Assembly: GCF_000730605.1 (NCBI RefSeq)
Contig: NZ_BBIS01000041.1
Location: 1-51,599, forward strand
DNA: 51,599 nucleotides
Direction of reading: 5' to 3'
From: Pseudomonas monteilii NBRC 103158 = DSM 14164
GTDB lineage: Bacteria; Pseudomonadota; Gammaproteobacteria; Pseudomonadales; Pseudomonadaceae
Made by a program: the position numbers and the translations under genes. Below the pieces are notes generated by a model. It was given only the letters and a program-made list of their open reading frames with translations. It had not been told where the DNA came from and searched no databases. Shown in pieces: positions 33,770-41,564 of the stretch (positions within the stretch are counted from its first letter, which is position 1; each line of letters starts with the position of its first letter).

Positions 33770-35677
33770 ATGCAGCGTTCGATCGCTACCGTGTCCTTGA
33801 GCGGCACCCTGCCGGAAAAGCTCGAAGCCATCGCCGCCGCCGGTTTTGACGGCGTCGAGATCTTCGAAAACGACCTGCTCTATTACGCCGGCAGCCCTCG
33901 CCAGGTGCGCCAGATGTGCGCTGATCTTGGCATTGCCATTACCCTGTTCCAGCCGTTTCGCGACTTTGAAGGCTGCCGCCGCGACCGGCTGCAGAAAAAC
34001 CTCGACCGCGCCGAACGCAAGTTCGACCTGATGCAGGAGCTGGGCACCGACCTGGTGCTGGTGTGCAGTAACGTCCAGGCCGATGCTCTGGGCGAAGAAC
34101 AGTTGCTGGTCGATGACCTGCGCCTGCTGGCCGAGCACGCCGGCAAGCGCGGCCTGCGCATTGGTTACGAAGCGCTGGCCTGGGGCCGCCACGTCAACAC
34201 CTACCAGCAAGTGTGGAACCTGGTGCGCCAGGCCGACCACCCGGCCCTCGGGGTGATCCTCGACAGTTTCCATACCTTGTCCCTGAAGGGTGACCCCAGC
34301 GCGATCCGCGACATCCCCGGTGACAAGATTTTCTTCGTGCAGATGGCCGACGCGCCGATTCTGGCCATGGATGTGCTGGAGTGGAGCCGCCACTTCCGGT
34401 GCTTCCCGGGGCAGGGTGAAATGGACATGGCCGGCTTTCTGGCGCCGATCCTCGCCACCGGTTACCGTGGCCCGCTATCGCTGGAAATCTTCAATGACGG
34501 GTTCCGCGCTGCGCCGCCACGGCAAAATGCCGCTGATGGCCTGCGCTCGCTGTTGTACCTCGAAGAGCAGACCCGCCTGCGCCTGGAACAGGAAAACACG
34601 CCGATCGAACCTGGCGTGCTGTTCACCCCGCCAGCGGCGAGCACCTATGACGGTGTGGAGTTCCTCGAATTCGCGGTTGACGAAGCTGTTGGCGCGCGTC
34701 TGGCCAGCTGGCTGAAGCGCCTGGGTTTTGCCGAAGCTGGCAAACACCGCAGCAAAGAAGTGCAGTTGCTGCGCCAGGGCGATATCAACATTGTGTTGAA
34801 CGCCGAACCGTATTCCTTCGGCCACAACTTCTTCGAGGTCCACGGCCCGTCGCTGTGCGCCACCGCGCTGCGGGTCAAGGACCAGCAAGCAGCCCTGAAG
34901 CGCGCGACTGCCTACCGTGGCCAGCCGTTCCGGGGCTTGGTCGGCCCTAACGAATGTGAAGTACCGGCGGTGCGTGCCCCGGATGGTAGCTTGCTGTACC
35001 TAGTGGAGCAGGGCACCGCTGGGCAGACGCTGTACGATACCGATTTCAGCCTGGACAAGAGCGCCACCGCCACCGGTGGCCTGCGCCGCATCGATCACAT
35101 GGCCCTGGCCTTGCCGGCCGAGTCGCTGGACAGCTGGGTGCTGTTCTACAAGACCCTGTTCGATTTCGCCGCGGATGACGAAGTGGTGCTGCCAGACCCG
35201 TACGGCCTGGTCAAGAGCCGCGCGCTGCGTAGCCAGTGTGGCACCTTGCGCCTGCCGCTGAACATTTCGGAAAACCGCAACACCGCCATCGCTCATGCGC
35301 TGTCCAGCTACCGCGGTTCGGGCGTGCATCACATCGCCTTCGATTGCGACGATATCTTCCGCGAAGTGGCGCGCGCCAAGCTGGCTGGTGTGCCGTTGCT
35401 GGAAATCCCGCTGAACTACTACGACGACCTGGCAGCCCGCTTCGATTTCGACGACGAGTTCCTCAGCGAGTTGGCGTATTACAACGTGCTGTACGACCGC
35501 GATGCCCAGGGCGGCGAGCTGTTCCACGTGTACACCGAACCGTTCGAGGAGCGATTCTTCTTCGAGATCATCCAGCGCAAGGGTGGCTATGCCGGTTACG
35601 GCGCGGCCAACGTCGCGGTGCGTCTGGCCGCCATGGCCAAAGCCCGCAGCGGGGCGGCGCGCAAGCCTGTGCTCTGA
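33770..35677 (+). CDS. quiC: 3-dehydroshikimate dehydratase fused to HPPD-like domain (QuiC)
   Basis: Fusion of 635 residues. The N-terminal TIM-barrel (about 1-285) converts 3-dehydroshikimate to protocatechuate with a divalent metal; ligands are E134, D165, Q191 and E239, all present. The C-terminal part (about 290-620) is a vicinal-oxygen-chelate domain resembling 4-hydroxyphenylpyruvate dioxygenase, in which the iron-ligand pattern H443, H521, E599 (DHMAL, VHHIAF, FFEIIQR) is kept. The length and fusion match P. putida QuiC1. It feeds quinate and shikimate carbon into the protocatechuate branch. It is divergent from an MHS transporter with a PcaR-like operator between, and convergent with a methyltransferase gene. 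Confidence 0.93.
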   Translation: MQRSIATVSLSGTLPEKLEAIAAAGFDGVEIFENDLLYYAGSPRQVRQMCADLGIAITLFQPFRDFEGCRRDRLQKNLDRAERKFDLMQELGTDLVLVCSNVQADALGEEQLLVDDLRLLAEHAGKRGLRIGYEALAWGRHVNTYQQVWNLVRQADHPALGVILDSFHTLSLKGDPSAIRDIPGDKIFFVQMADAPILAMDVLEWSRHFRCFPGQGEMDMAGFLAPILATGYRGPLSLEIFNDGFRAAPPRQNAADGLRSLLYLEEQTRLRLEQENTPIEPGVLFTPPAASTYDGVEFLEFAVDEAVGARLASWLKRLGFAEAGKHRSKEVQLLRQGDINIVLNAEPYSFGHNFFEVHGPSLCATALRVKDQQAALKRATAYRGQPFRGLVGPNECEVPAVRAPDGSLLYLVEQGTAGQTLYDTDFSLDKSATATGGLRRIDHMALALPAESLDSWVLFYKTLFDFAADDEVVLPDPYGLVKSRALRSQCGTLRLPLNISENRNTAIAHALSSYRGSGVHHIAFDCDDIFREVARAKLAGVPLLEIPLNYYDDLAARFDFDDEFLSELAYYNVLYDRDAQGGELFHVYTEPFEERFFFEIIQRKGGYAGYGAANVAVRLAAMAKARSGAARKPVL

Positions 35678-35706
35678 AGCTTGAGCTGTGTGGGGGCTTG
35701 AGCGCC

Positions 35707-36375
35707 TCAAGGGCGCTCAGCCACCATCAACAACGACTGCGGCATCGCACTCTGCGGGTGCTGCGGCTCCTGCAGGCTGACCAGCCGCAACCCCGCCATG
35801 TCCAGTGCATTCAGCCAGCTGGCCAGGGTACGAAAATACCAGGGCATTGGCTGCCAGTCCCCGGTGAACCCGGCAAATGACTCCTCCCGCCAGCCATCCT
35901 GATAATCCCCACCCGCCATGCTCCAAGGGTGCAGCGTCTGGATCACCAGCGCACCGCCAGGCACCAGTAGGTCGTGCATCGCCGCCAGTAGCGGAATGAT
36001 GTCCTGGTGCAACAACGCAAAATTGGCACAGATCAGGTCATAACCTTTGCCTACGTAAACGTGGCCCTCGGCCAACTGCGCATAGCTGGCCAGGTGCACC
36101 TCGGCCGAGCCCGCAGCCTGCGCGGCATCCACCAATGTCCTGTCACCGTCGACGCCTACGGCTTCGATCCCGCGATCACCCAGGGCGCGCAGCAGCCAGC
36201 CCTCACCGCAGCCCAGGTCCAGCACCCGTTCGGGCTGGCGGCCAAGAATGGCCAGCAGGATCGCCTGGTCGGTGACCTGGCGGCGGCTTTCGATGGCGCC
36301 GCTGCGCACGGCGCCGATCCAGGCTTGCGCGTTGTGCTGCCAACTGTCGAGCAACGCGTTTTCAGGGTTGAGCAT
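35707..36375 (-). CDS. class I SAM-dependent methyltransferase
   Basis: Protein of 222 residues with motif I VLDLGCGEGWLLRAL, the acidic post-motif residue (GVDGDRTLV), and NFALLHQDI at motif IV. The C-terminal part has HPWSMAGGDYQDGWREE. It resembles small-molecule methyltransferases of the UbiE/COQ5-like class; the substrate is unknown. ATG 36375 has AAGGA upstream; a longer frame to 36441 carries an unconserved tail that overlaps the PAS remnant reading. Its stop sits in a hairpin (35699-35719) shared with convergent quiC. Confidence 0.85.
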   Translation of the reverse strand: MLNPENALLDSWQHNAQAWIGAVRSGAIESRRQVTDQAILLAILGRQPERVLDLGCGEGWLLRALGDRGIEAVGVDGDRTLVDAAQAAGSAEVHLASYAQLAEGHVYVGKGYDLICANFALLHQDIIPLLAAMHDLLVPGGALVIQTLHPWSMAGGDYQDGWREESFAGFTGDWQPMPWYFRTLASWLNALDMAGLRLVSLQEPQHPQSAMPQSLLMVAERP

Positions 36376-36450
36376 GATGATGGTCCTTTCTTGATCAGCC
36401 GGCTGCGGTCCTCTGTCGCTTGACCTGGTACCTGTTTCCATCCGCGTGCC

Positions 36451-36600
36451 TCAGCAACAGGCATGGCGGTTGCGGGAGTCGTAATGTGGCTGCCCGTTCA
36501 TCACCCTTGCAAGCGACGAGCGGGTGATGGCCAGGTCGTCCGGGTGCATGCAGTCGGTGAATAGCCTGACGTCAATAAACCGGCCACCGCTACCGTGTGT
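36451..36600 (-). pseudogene. PAS-domain remnant
   Basis: Between the methyltransferase start and tolC the minus strand holds an open stretch reading FIDVRLFTDCMHPDDLAITR and then SSLARVMNGQPHYDSRNRH. It ends at a TGA near 36451. The HPDD...R..L.....G.P...NR pattern is that of the end of a PAS_3 domain. No start codon suits a full domain, and the expected continuation is interrupted by the stop. It is most likely the relic of a larger PAS signalling gene, or, less likely, a 32-residue peptide starting at the internal Met. Confidence 0.4.
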
Positions 36601-36607
36601 GCTCCGA

Positions 36608-37936
36608 TCAATTGCTTACCATCAGTTCCGGCCCCAGGTAATTGTTGATCTGTTCGATGTCGTCATCACCCAGGCTACCCACCGACGAGGCCAGCCGCAG
36701 CCGCGACATCAGGTAGTTCAGCTTCGCCTCGAACAGGTCGTGACGGGCGTCGTACAGCAACTCTTCGGCATTGAGTACATCCGAGTTGGTGCTGGTACCG
36801 CCTTCCTTGAAGCCCTTGCGTGTGGAGGACAGCGAGCGCTCGTTGGAAGCCACGGCCTTTTCCAGCGCCTGAATGCGCAAGGCTCCACTCTGCACACCGC
36901 GGTACTCGCGGGTGGTGTCGGAAATCACCTCCTGGCGCGTGGCGTCCAGCTCGTCCAGGGCCTTCGAGCTGTTGGCGCTGGCCTGGCGAGTAAGGGCGCT
37001 GGTGCTGCCACCGCTGTACAGCGGAATGTTCAGCTCCAGCCCGATCGAGCTGTAGTGGTTACGCTGGTTGATCTCGGAAATCGACTGGCTGCTGCCGGCG
37101 GTGTAGCCGGCCACGAAATCCAGTGTTGGCCAGTGCCCGGCGCGGGCACGTTTCACTTCTTCTTCGGCCAGCTCGTAGCTGTGCCGGCGTGCATGAATCA
37201 ACGGGCTGTCTGCCTGGGCCTTGACCAGCCAGTCCTGCAGGTTGCCTGGCATCAGCGGCGGTGTACTGAAGCCTGGCTGCAAGGTGGTCAGCGACTGTGG
37301 GGTTTCACCAATGTACTCCTCCAGCTTGCGCCGGGTATTGACTAGGTTGTCCTGGGCGTCGATCAGGTCGGCCTCGGCCAGGTCGCGGCGAGCGACCGAC
37401 TCGTCGACATCGGTGATGGTGCCAGCGCCCAGTTCCTTGCGGCGCTTCGCCGAAGCCAGTTGCTCTTCGAAAGCGTTCAGCTTGGCTTTGGCCAGGGTGA
37501 TGGTTTCGCTGGCCAGCAGCACGTCGAAGTAGGCGTCGGCCAGACGTACCGCGGCGTCCTGGCTCTTGGCATCGAACACCGCCACGCTGTAGTCGGCCCG
37601 TTGCTGGCCCTGGCGGTACTCGGCCATCTTCTGTTTGTTGAACAGCGGTTGGCGCAGGCGCACGTTGGCACCTTTGGAGTCATAGTCCAGGTCGTTGTCC
37701 TGGCCATTCTGGCGCTGGCTGCCATTGACCCTGTTGAAATAGGCTGAAGCGTTGATCTGGGGCAGCAAGCCAGCTTCGCCGATAGCGCGGTTTTCGCTGC
37801 CGGCCTGTTTCTCATGCACGGCGGCCTGGTAGATCGGGCCCTGGTACTGCAACAGGTCCCAGGCTTGCTTCAGGTCCATGGCACTGGCCTGTTCGGCAAC
37901 CCCCAGCAGGCACAACATCAGGCACGGGTGTTTCAT
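36608..37936 (-). CDS. TolC-family outer membrane channel of type I secretion system
   Basis: Outer-membrane efflux protein of 442 residues. A signal peptide (about 1-19, ending ASA) is followed by the two TolC repeats: long helices with ADAYFDVLLASETITLAKA and LNIPLYSGGSTSALTRQA blocks. It forms the trimeric exit duct. It is the third gene of the secretion operon; its ATG comes one base after the HlyD stop, so translation is coupled. The operon is divergent from the giant RTX peroxidase gene, its probable cargo. Confidence 0.93.
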   Translation of the reverse strand: MKHPCLMLCLLGVAEQASAMDLKQAWDLLQYQGPIYQAAVHEKQAGSENRAIGEAGLLPQINASAYFNRVNGSQRQNGQDNDLDYDSKGANVRLRQPLFNKQKMAEYRQGQQRADYSVAVFDAKSQDAAVRLADAYFDVLLASETITLAKAKLNAFEEQLASAKRRKELGAGTITDVDESVARRDLAEADLIDAQDNLVNTRRKLEEYIGETPQSLTTLQPGFSTPPLMPGNLQDWLVKAQADSPLIHARRHSYELAEEEVKRARAGHWPTLDFVAGYTAGSSQSISEINQRNHYSSIGLELNIPLYSGGSTSALTRQASANSSKALDELDATRQEVISDTTREYRGVQSGALRIQALEKAVASNERSLSSTRKGFKEGGTSTNSDVLNAEELLYDARHDLFEAKLNYLMSRLRLASSVGSLGDDDIEQINNYLGPELMVSN

Positions 37937-37937
37937 G

Positions 37938-39278
37938 TCATTGCTCCTTGAACGCGGCGTCGACGCGTTCGAGCATGGGTTTGAGCAGGTAGCTGAGCAG
38001 GTTGCGCTCGCCGGTCTTGATGGTGACGGTGGCGGGCATGCCGGGGCGGATGTGGTTGCTGCCCAGCAGGCCCATGCCGGCGGGCGTCACTTCCACCTGG
38101 GCCAGGTAGAACGGCTGCTTGCTTTCTTCGTCGAGCAGGCGGTCGGCGGAAATGGTCTTCACCCGCCCCGGAATGTTCGGCGTCTGTGCGTGGTTGAAGG
38201 CCGGGAAGGCGATGTCCACGTCCAGGCCCGGCACCATCTTGTCGATAGCCTGCACCGGGATCATTGCGTCTACCTGCAGGGGCTGGTCGAGTGGCACCAC
38301 CTCCATGATCTTGGCACCGGGCTGGATGATGCCGCCGACCGTGGCAATGCTCAGGCCCTGGACCATGCCATCGATCGGCGAGCGGATCACCGTGTGGGTC
38401 ACTTCGTAGTCCAGTGCGCGCAAGCGGTCGGCCAGGGTGGTGTTTTCCTTGGCGGTGTCGGTCAGTTGCGATTCCACTTCTTTCAGGTAGTCGTGCTGGC
38501 GCTGCAGGATGCGCAGCTTGATCTCGGTGGCCTGGCTGCGTGCCCGGGCTATGTTGTTGAGGTTTTCTGCCTGGCCGGCGGACAGGTCGGCATTGCTGCG
38601 CTCCAGCTCCAGCAGGCGATTGCGCGGTACGTAACCTTCGGCGGCCAGCACCCGGGTGCCTTGCAGTTCCTGGTTGAGGAAGCCGATCTGTGAGGCGCGG
38701 GCACCGTACACCTGCTGCAGGCCCTTGAGCTGCACCGCCGAAGCGGTGAGGTTTTCCTCAAGGATGCTCAGTTCCCCCGCCAGGCCGGCGCGGCGGGTGT
38801 CGAGCAGGCGCTGTTGCAAGTCCATGGCGGCCAGCAAGCGAGGGTCATTGGCGTAGTGCTGGAGCAGGGCAGGGTCGAAGGTGACCGTGTCGCGGCCGTC
38901 GCGTTCGGCTTCCAGGCGGTTTTCCACGGTTTTGCTGACGATGTACTGGGCGCTGAGCGCGCCTTGCTCAGCGACTGCGCGCAGGGCGTCGAGCCGCACC
39001 ACTTCCTGGCCTTTTTTTACCAGATCGCCTTCGCGCACCAGGATCGCCTCGACCGTGCCGCCGGTCAGGTGCTGTACCGCCTTGCGGTTGCTGGTGATCT
39101 TGACCGTGCCGGTGGCTACCACGCCTGCGTCCAGTGGCGCCAGGCAAGACCACAGCAAGAAACCGCCAAAACCGGCAATCACCATCCATACGCCCCAGCG
39201 TACTGGCCGGGCCGCATCCAGGTCGATCAGGTTCTTGGCTTCGGCGGGGATCAACTCAGCGTGTTGAGTCATCTGCAT
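37938..39278 (-). CDS. HlyD-family membrane fusion protein of type I secretion system
   Basis: Periplasmic adaptor of 446 residues. A cytoplasmic N-terminus and one membrane segment (about 28-47) are followed by the biotinyl-lipoyl half (VVATGTVKITSNRKAVQHLTGG), a long coiled-coil hairpin (about 120-290), the second lipoyl half (VIRSPIDGMVQGLSIATVGG) and a beta-barrel C-terminus with the HlyD signature (LRPGMPATVTIKTGERN). It bridges the ABC protein and TolC. It starts 6 bp after the ABC gene stop and lies one base before tolC. Confidence 0.93.
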   Translation of the reverse strand: MQMTQHAELIPAEAKNLIDLDAARPVRWGVWMVIAGFGGFLLWSCLAPLDAGVVATGTVKITSNRKAVQHLTGGTVEAILVREGDLVKKGQEVVRLDALRAVAEQGALSAQYIVSKTVENRLEAERDGRDTVTFDPALLQHYANDPRLLAAMDLQQRLLDTRRAGLAGELSILEENLTASAVQLKGLQQVYGARASQIGFLNQELQGTRVLAAEGYVPRNRLLELERSNADLSAGQAENLNNIARARSQATEIKLRILQRQHDYLKEVESQLTDTAKENTTLADRLRALDYEVTHTVIRSPIDGMVQGLSIATVGGIIQPGAKIMEVVPLDQPLQVDAMIPVQAIDKMVPGLDVDIAFPAFNHAQTPNIPGRVKTISADRLLDEESKQPFYLAQVEVTPAGMGLLGSNHIRPGMPATVTIKTGERNLLSYLLKPMLERVDAAFKEQ

Positions 39279-39284
39279 GATCGG

Positions 39285-41021
39285 CTACTCCCTTACTTTG
39301 ACCGAAGCCAGCGGTGCCGCACCGGCCGCTGGAATCACGGCAGCCTTGCGCAGCGCCGCGAATACTTCGTCGCGGCTGCCGAGCATGTGCACAGCGCCGT
39401 CGCGCAACATGAGTATCTTGTCGACTGCACACAGCACATTGGGCCGATGGGAAATCAGGATCACCGTGGCGCCGCGCGCCTTCAACTCGGCCAGCGCATC
39501 CACCAGGGCCTTCTCGCCGACGTCATCGAGGTTGGCGTTGGGTTCGTCCAGCACGACCAGGTTGGGCTCGCCATACAGGGCGCGGGCCAGGGCGATACGC
39601 TGCTTCTGGCCGCCGGACAGTGGGGTGCCGTCGGCGGCCAGGCGCGTGTCGTAGCCCTGCGGGAAGTGCAGGATCATGTCGTGTACGCCGCTGCTGCGGG
39701 CAGCACGGATCACGGCATCGCTGTCCACCTCGGCAAAGCGCGCGATGTTTTCGGCGATGGTGCCCTCGAACAGCTCCACGTCTTGCGGCAGGTAGCCCAG
39801 CCAAGGGCCGAGTTCGGCCTTGTTCCAGGTGAAGATGTCGGCACCATCCAGGCGCACCTTGCCGGCCTGTGCCGGCCACACACCCACCAGCAGGCGGGCG
39901 AGGGTAGACTTGCCCGAAGCCGAAGGGCCGATGATGCCTAAGCTTTCACCCGGCACCAGGCTGAAGCTGACCCCGCGCACGATGCTGGTGGTGGTGCCGG
40001 GGGCACCGGCGATCACGTTTTCCACGGCCAGCATGCCCATCGGCCGCTGCAGCGACATGCTCGGTGGCCGCTGCGGATAGTCTTGCAGCAGGTCGTTGAG
40101 CCGGCCCCAGGCCAAGCGGCAACCGAGCAACTGCTTCCAGGAGGCAATCACCTGTTCCACCGGGCCGAGGGCGCGGCCGGTCAGGATCGAACACGCGATC
40201 ATCATGCCGGGGGTGATCTTGCCCTCTATTGCCAGCAACGCACCGGTACCGAGGATCAACGACTGCAAGGTGATGCGCACGAAACGCCCGGTGCTGCTGA
40301 TCAGGGCCGCGCGGTCGGAGGCCAGGGTCTGCATCTGCAGGATGCGCAAGTGCCCTTGGTACCAGCGCTTGCCGATTGACGGCAGCATGCCCATGGCCTC
40401 GATCACTTCGGCGTTGCGCAGGTTGTTGTTGGCGTAGCTGGCCGACGTCATGGCGGCCTGATTGGCTTCGGCCAGTGGCTTTTGCGTAGCCTTCTCGGTG
40501 AGGTAGGCCAGGCCCACCAGGATCAGCGAGCCAATCATCGTGACCAGCCCGAGCCAAGGGTGGATCAGGTAGCAGACCACCAGGTAGATCGGCGTCCATG
40601 GTGCATCGAAAAAGGCGAACAAACCGTTGCCGGTCAGAAACTGCCGCACTTGCGCCAGGTCCTGCAGGGCCTGGGCCGGGTTGCCGCCGGCGCGGCTCAG
40701 GTTGCGCTCGAACGCGGCGCTGAAGATGCGCCGGTTGAGGTCCATGTCCAGGCAGTTGCCCACCCGGATCAGCACGCGGGTACGGGTCATCTCCAAGGCC
40801 GACATCAACAGGAACAACCCGACCACCAGCAGCGTGAGCATGCCCAGCGTGGTGACGTTGCGGCTGACCAGCGCGCGGTCGTACACCTGCAGCATATAAA
40901 TAGCTGGCGTCAACATCATGACGTTTATCACGCCGCTGAAGGCGGCCAGGGCATAGAAGCTGCGGCGCAAGCGAAAGAGCACGTCGGCCAGCTCGGAGCG
41001 GGTGCGTGGTGGCTTAGGCAT
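39285..41021 (-). CDS. type I secretion ABC transporter (PrtD/AprD-like)
   Basis: Half-size ABC exporter of 578 residues, the first gene of the secretion operon. A six-helix membrane domain (about 20-300) is followed by the nucleotide-binding domain: Walker A GPSASGKST (365-373), signature LSGGQ (468-472), Walker B LVVLDEP (488-494), H-loop H525. There is no N-terminal C39-like peptidase domain, so it belongs to the PrtD/AprD/HasD class that exports RTX proteases, lipases and similar proteins with an uncleaved C-terminal signal. ATP hydrolysis would drive export of the neighbouring RTX peroxidase. Confidence 0.93.
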   Translation of the reverse strand: MPKPPRTRSELADVLFRLRRSFYALAAFSGVINVMMLTPAIYMLQVYDRALVSRNVTTLGMLTLLVVGLFLLMSALEMTRTRVLIRVGNCLDMDLNRRIFSAAFERNLSRAGGNPAQALQDLAQVRQFLTGNGLFAFFDAPWTPIYLVVCYLIHPWLGLVTMIGSLILVGLAYLTEKATQKPLAEANQAAMTSASYANNNLRNAEVIEAMGMLPSIGKRWYQGHLRILQMQTLASDRAALISSTGRFVRITLQSLILGTGALLAIEGKITPGMMIACSILTGRALGPVEQVIASWKQLLGCRLAWGRLNDLLQDYPQRPPSMSLQRPMGMLAVENVIAGAPGTTTSIVRGVSFSLVPGESLGIIGPSASGKSTLARLLVGVWPAQAGKVRLDGADIFTWNKAELGPWLGYLPQDVELFEGTIAENIARFAEVDSDAVIRAARSSGVHDMILHFPQGYDTRLAADGTPLSGGQKQRIALARALYGEPNLVVLDEPNANLDDVGEKALVDALAELKARGATVILISHRPNVLCAVDKILMLRDGAVHMLGSRDEVFAALRKAAVIPAAGAAPLASVKVRE

Positions 41022-41564
41022 CGGGGGCCTCCCTTCGTTACAAGTCGGGAAGCCCTTGCGGCGCCCCGTACAACGGTAGTTGTGGCTTCTTGGTCGGCTC
41101 GCAGGCGGGTCGCTCTTATGGCGAATAGTCCAAAACGCTGCGTTGCTCCCACATGCACGAGCGTAGGTTGCAACGAAACATTCGGTAATATCATTTTGCT
41201 CTATAAAGACTTTGAACTTTTCATAAGTGCCAGAAAAACAGCTAGTTGCATCGCATTATCATCATCGAACGATTTTTTTGACGAAATATTGACAAGCTTT
41301 TGCCGTACGACTTTAGTCTGAAGTATTCGGGCCCTGTGCGAGCTGGGATCGATGCACGTGCGTTACACCTGTATCGCACGATTAACAGGTCCCCCCGGAG
41401 CGGTGGGGCCGGCTTTCGAGTAATGAGGCTGAGGCGCCAACACAACAGCGTTGAGCCGCCGAGCCCTTAAAAAAGAACCAGATACTGCGCACGTCAACAC
41501 TGACTGGGCGCGGGATGGACCCTGTTGCCCTGTGATTTCTCTTGAATGATCGAGGGCAATTGAA
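41022..41564. other. 543-bp divergent control region of secretion operon and RTX peroxidase
   Basis: The region has a sharply AT-rich core (about 41170-41320) unlike its surroundings, with A- and T-runs that suggest bent DNA or a nucleoid-protein site (H-NS/MvaT type). It holds a sigma70-like promoter toward the peroxidase. From there to the ATG is an approximately 240-base leader containing a CCCCCC...GGGG hairpin (about 41391-41408). A 23-codon frame (41353-41424) has no good start site. No other gene is seen. Confidence 0.5.
41289..41317 (+). promoter_or_regulatory. candidate sigma70 promoter for RTX peroxidase gene
   Basis: TTGACA (41289-41294) is spaced 17 bases from TTTAGT (41312-41317; four of six consensus bases) inside the AT-rich block. 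Transcription would begin near 41325, leaving about a 240-base untranslated leader. Confidence 0.45.

Noticed and set aside
35699..35719. 8-bp hairpin between convergent quiC and methyltransferase genes
   Set aside because: The stem overlaps the methyltransferase stop and lacks a T-run on either side; too weak to list as a separate terminator.
41353..41424. 23-codon frame in the peroxidase leader
   Set aside because: No convincing Shine-Dalgarno and no recognisable sequence; listed only as part of the leader.
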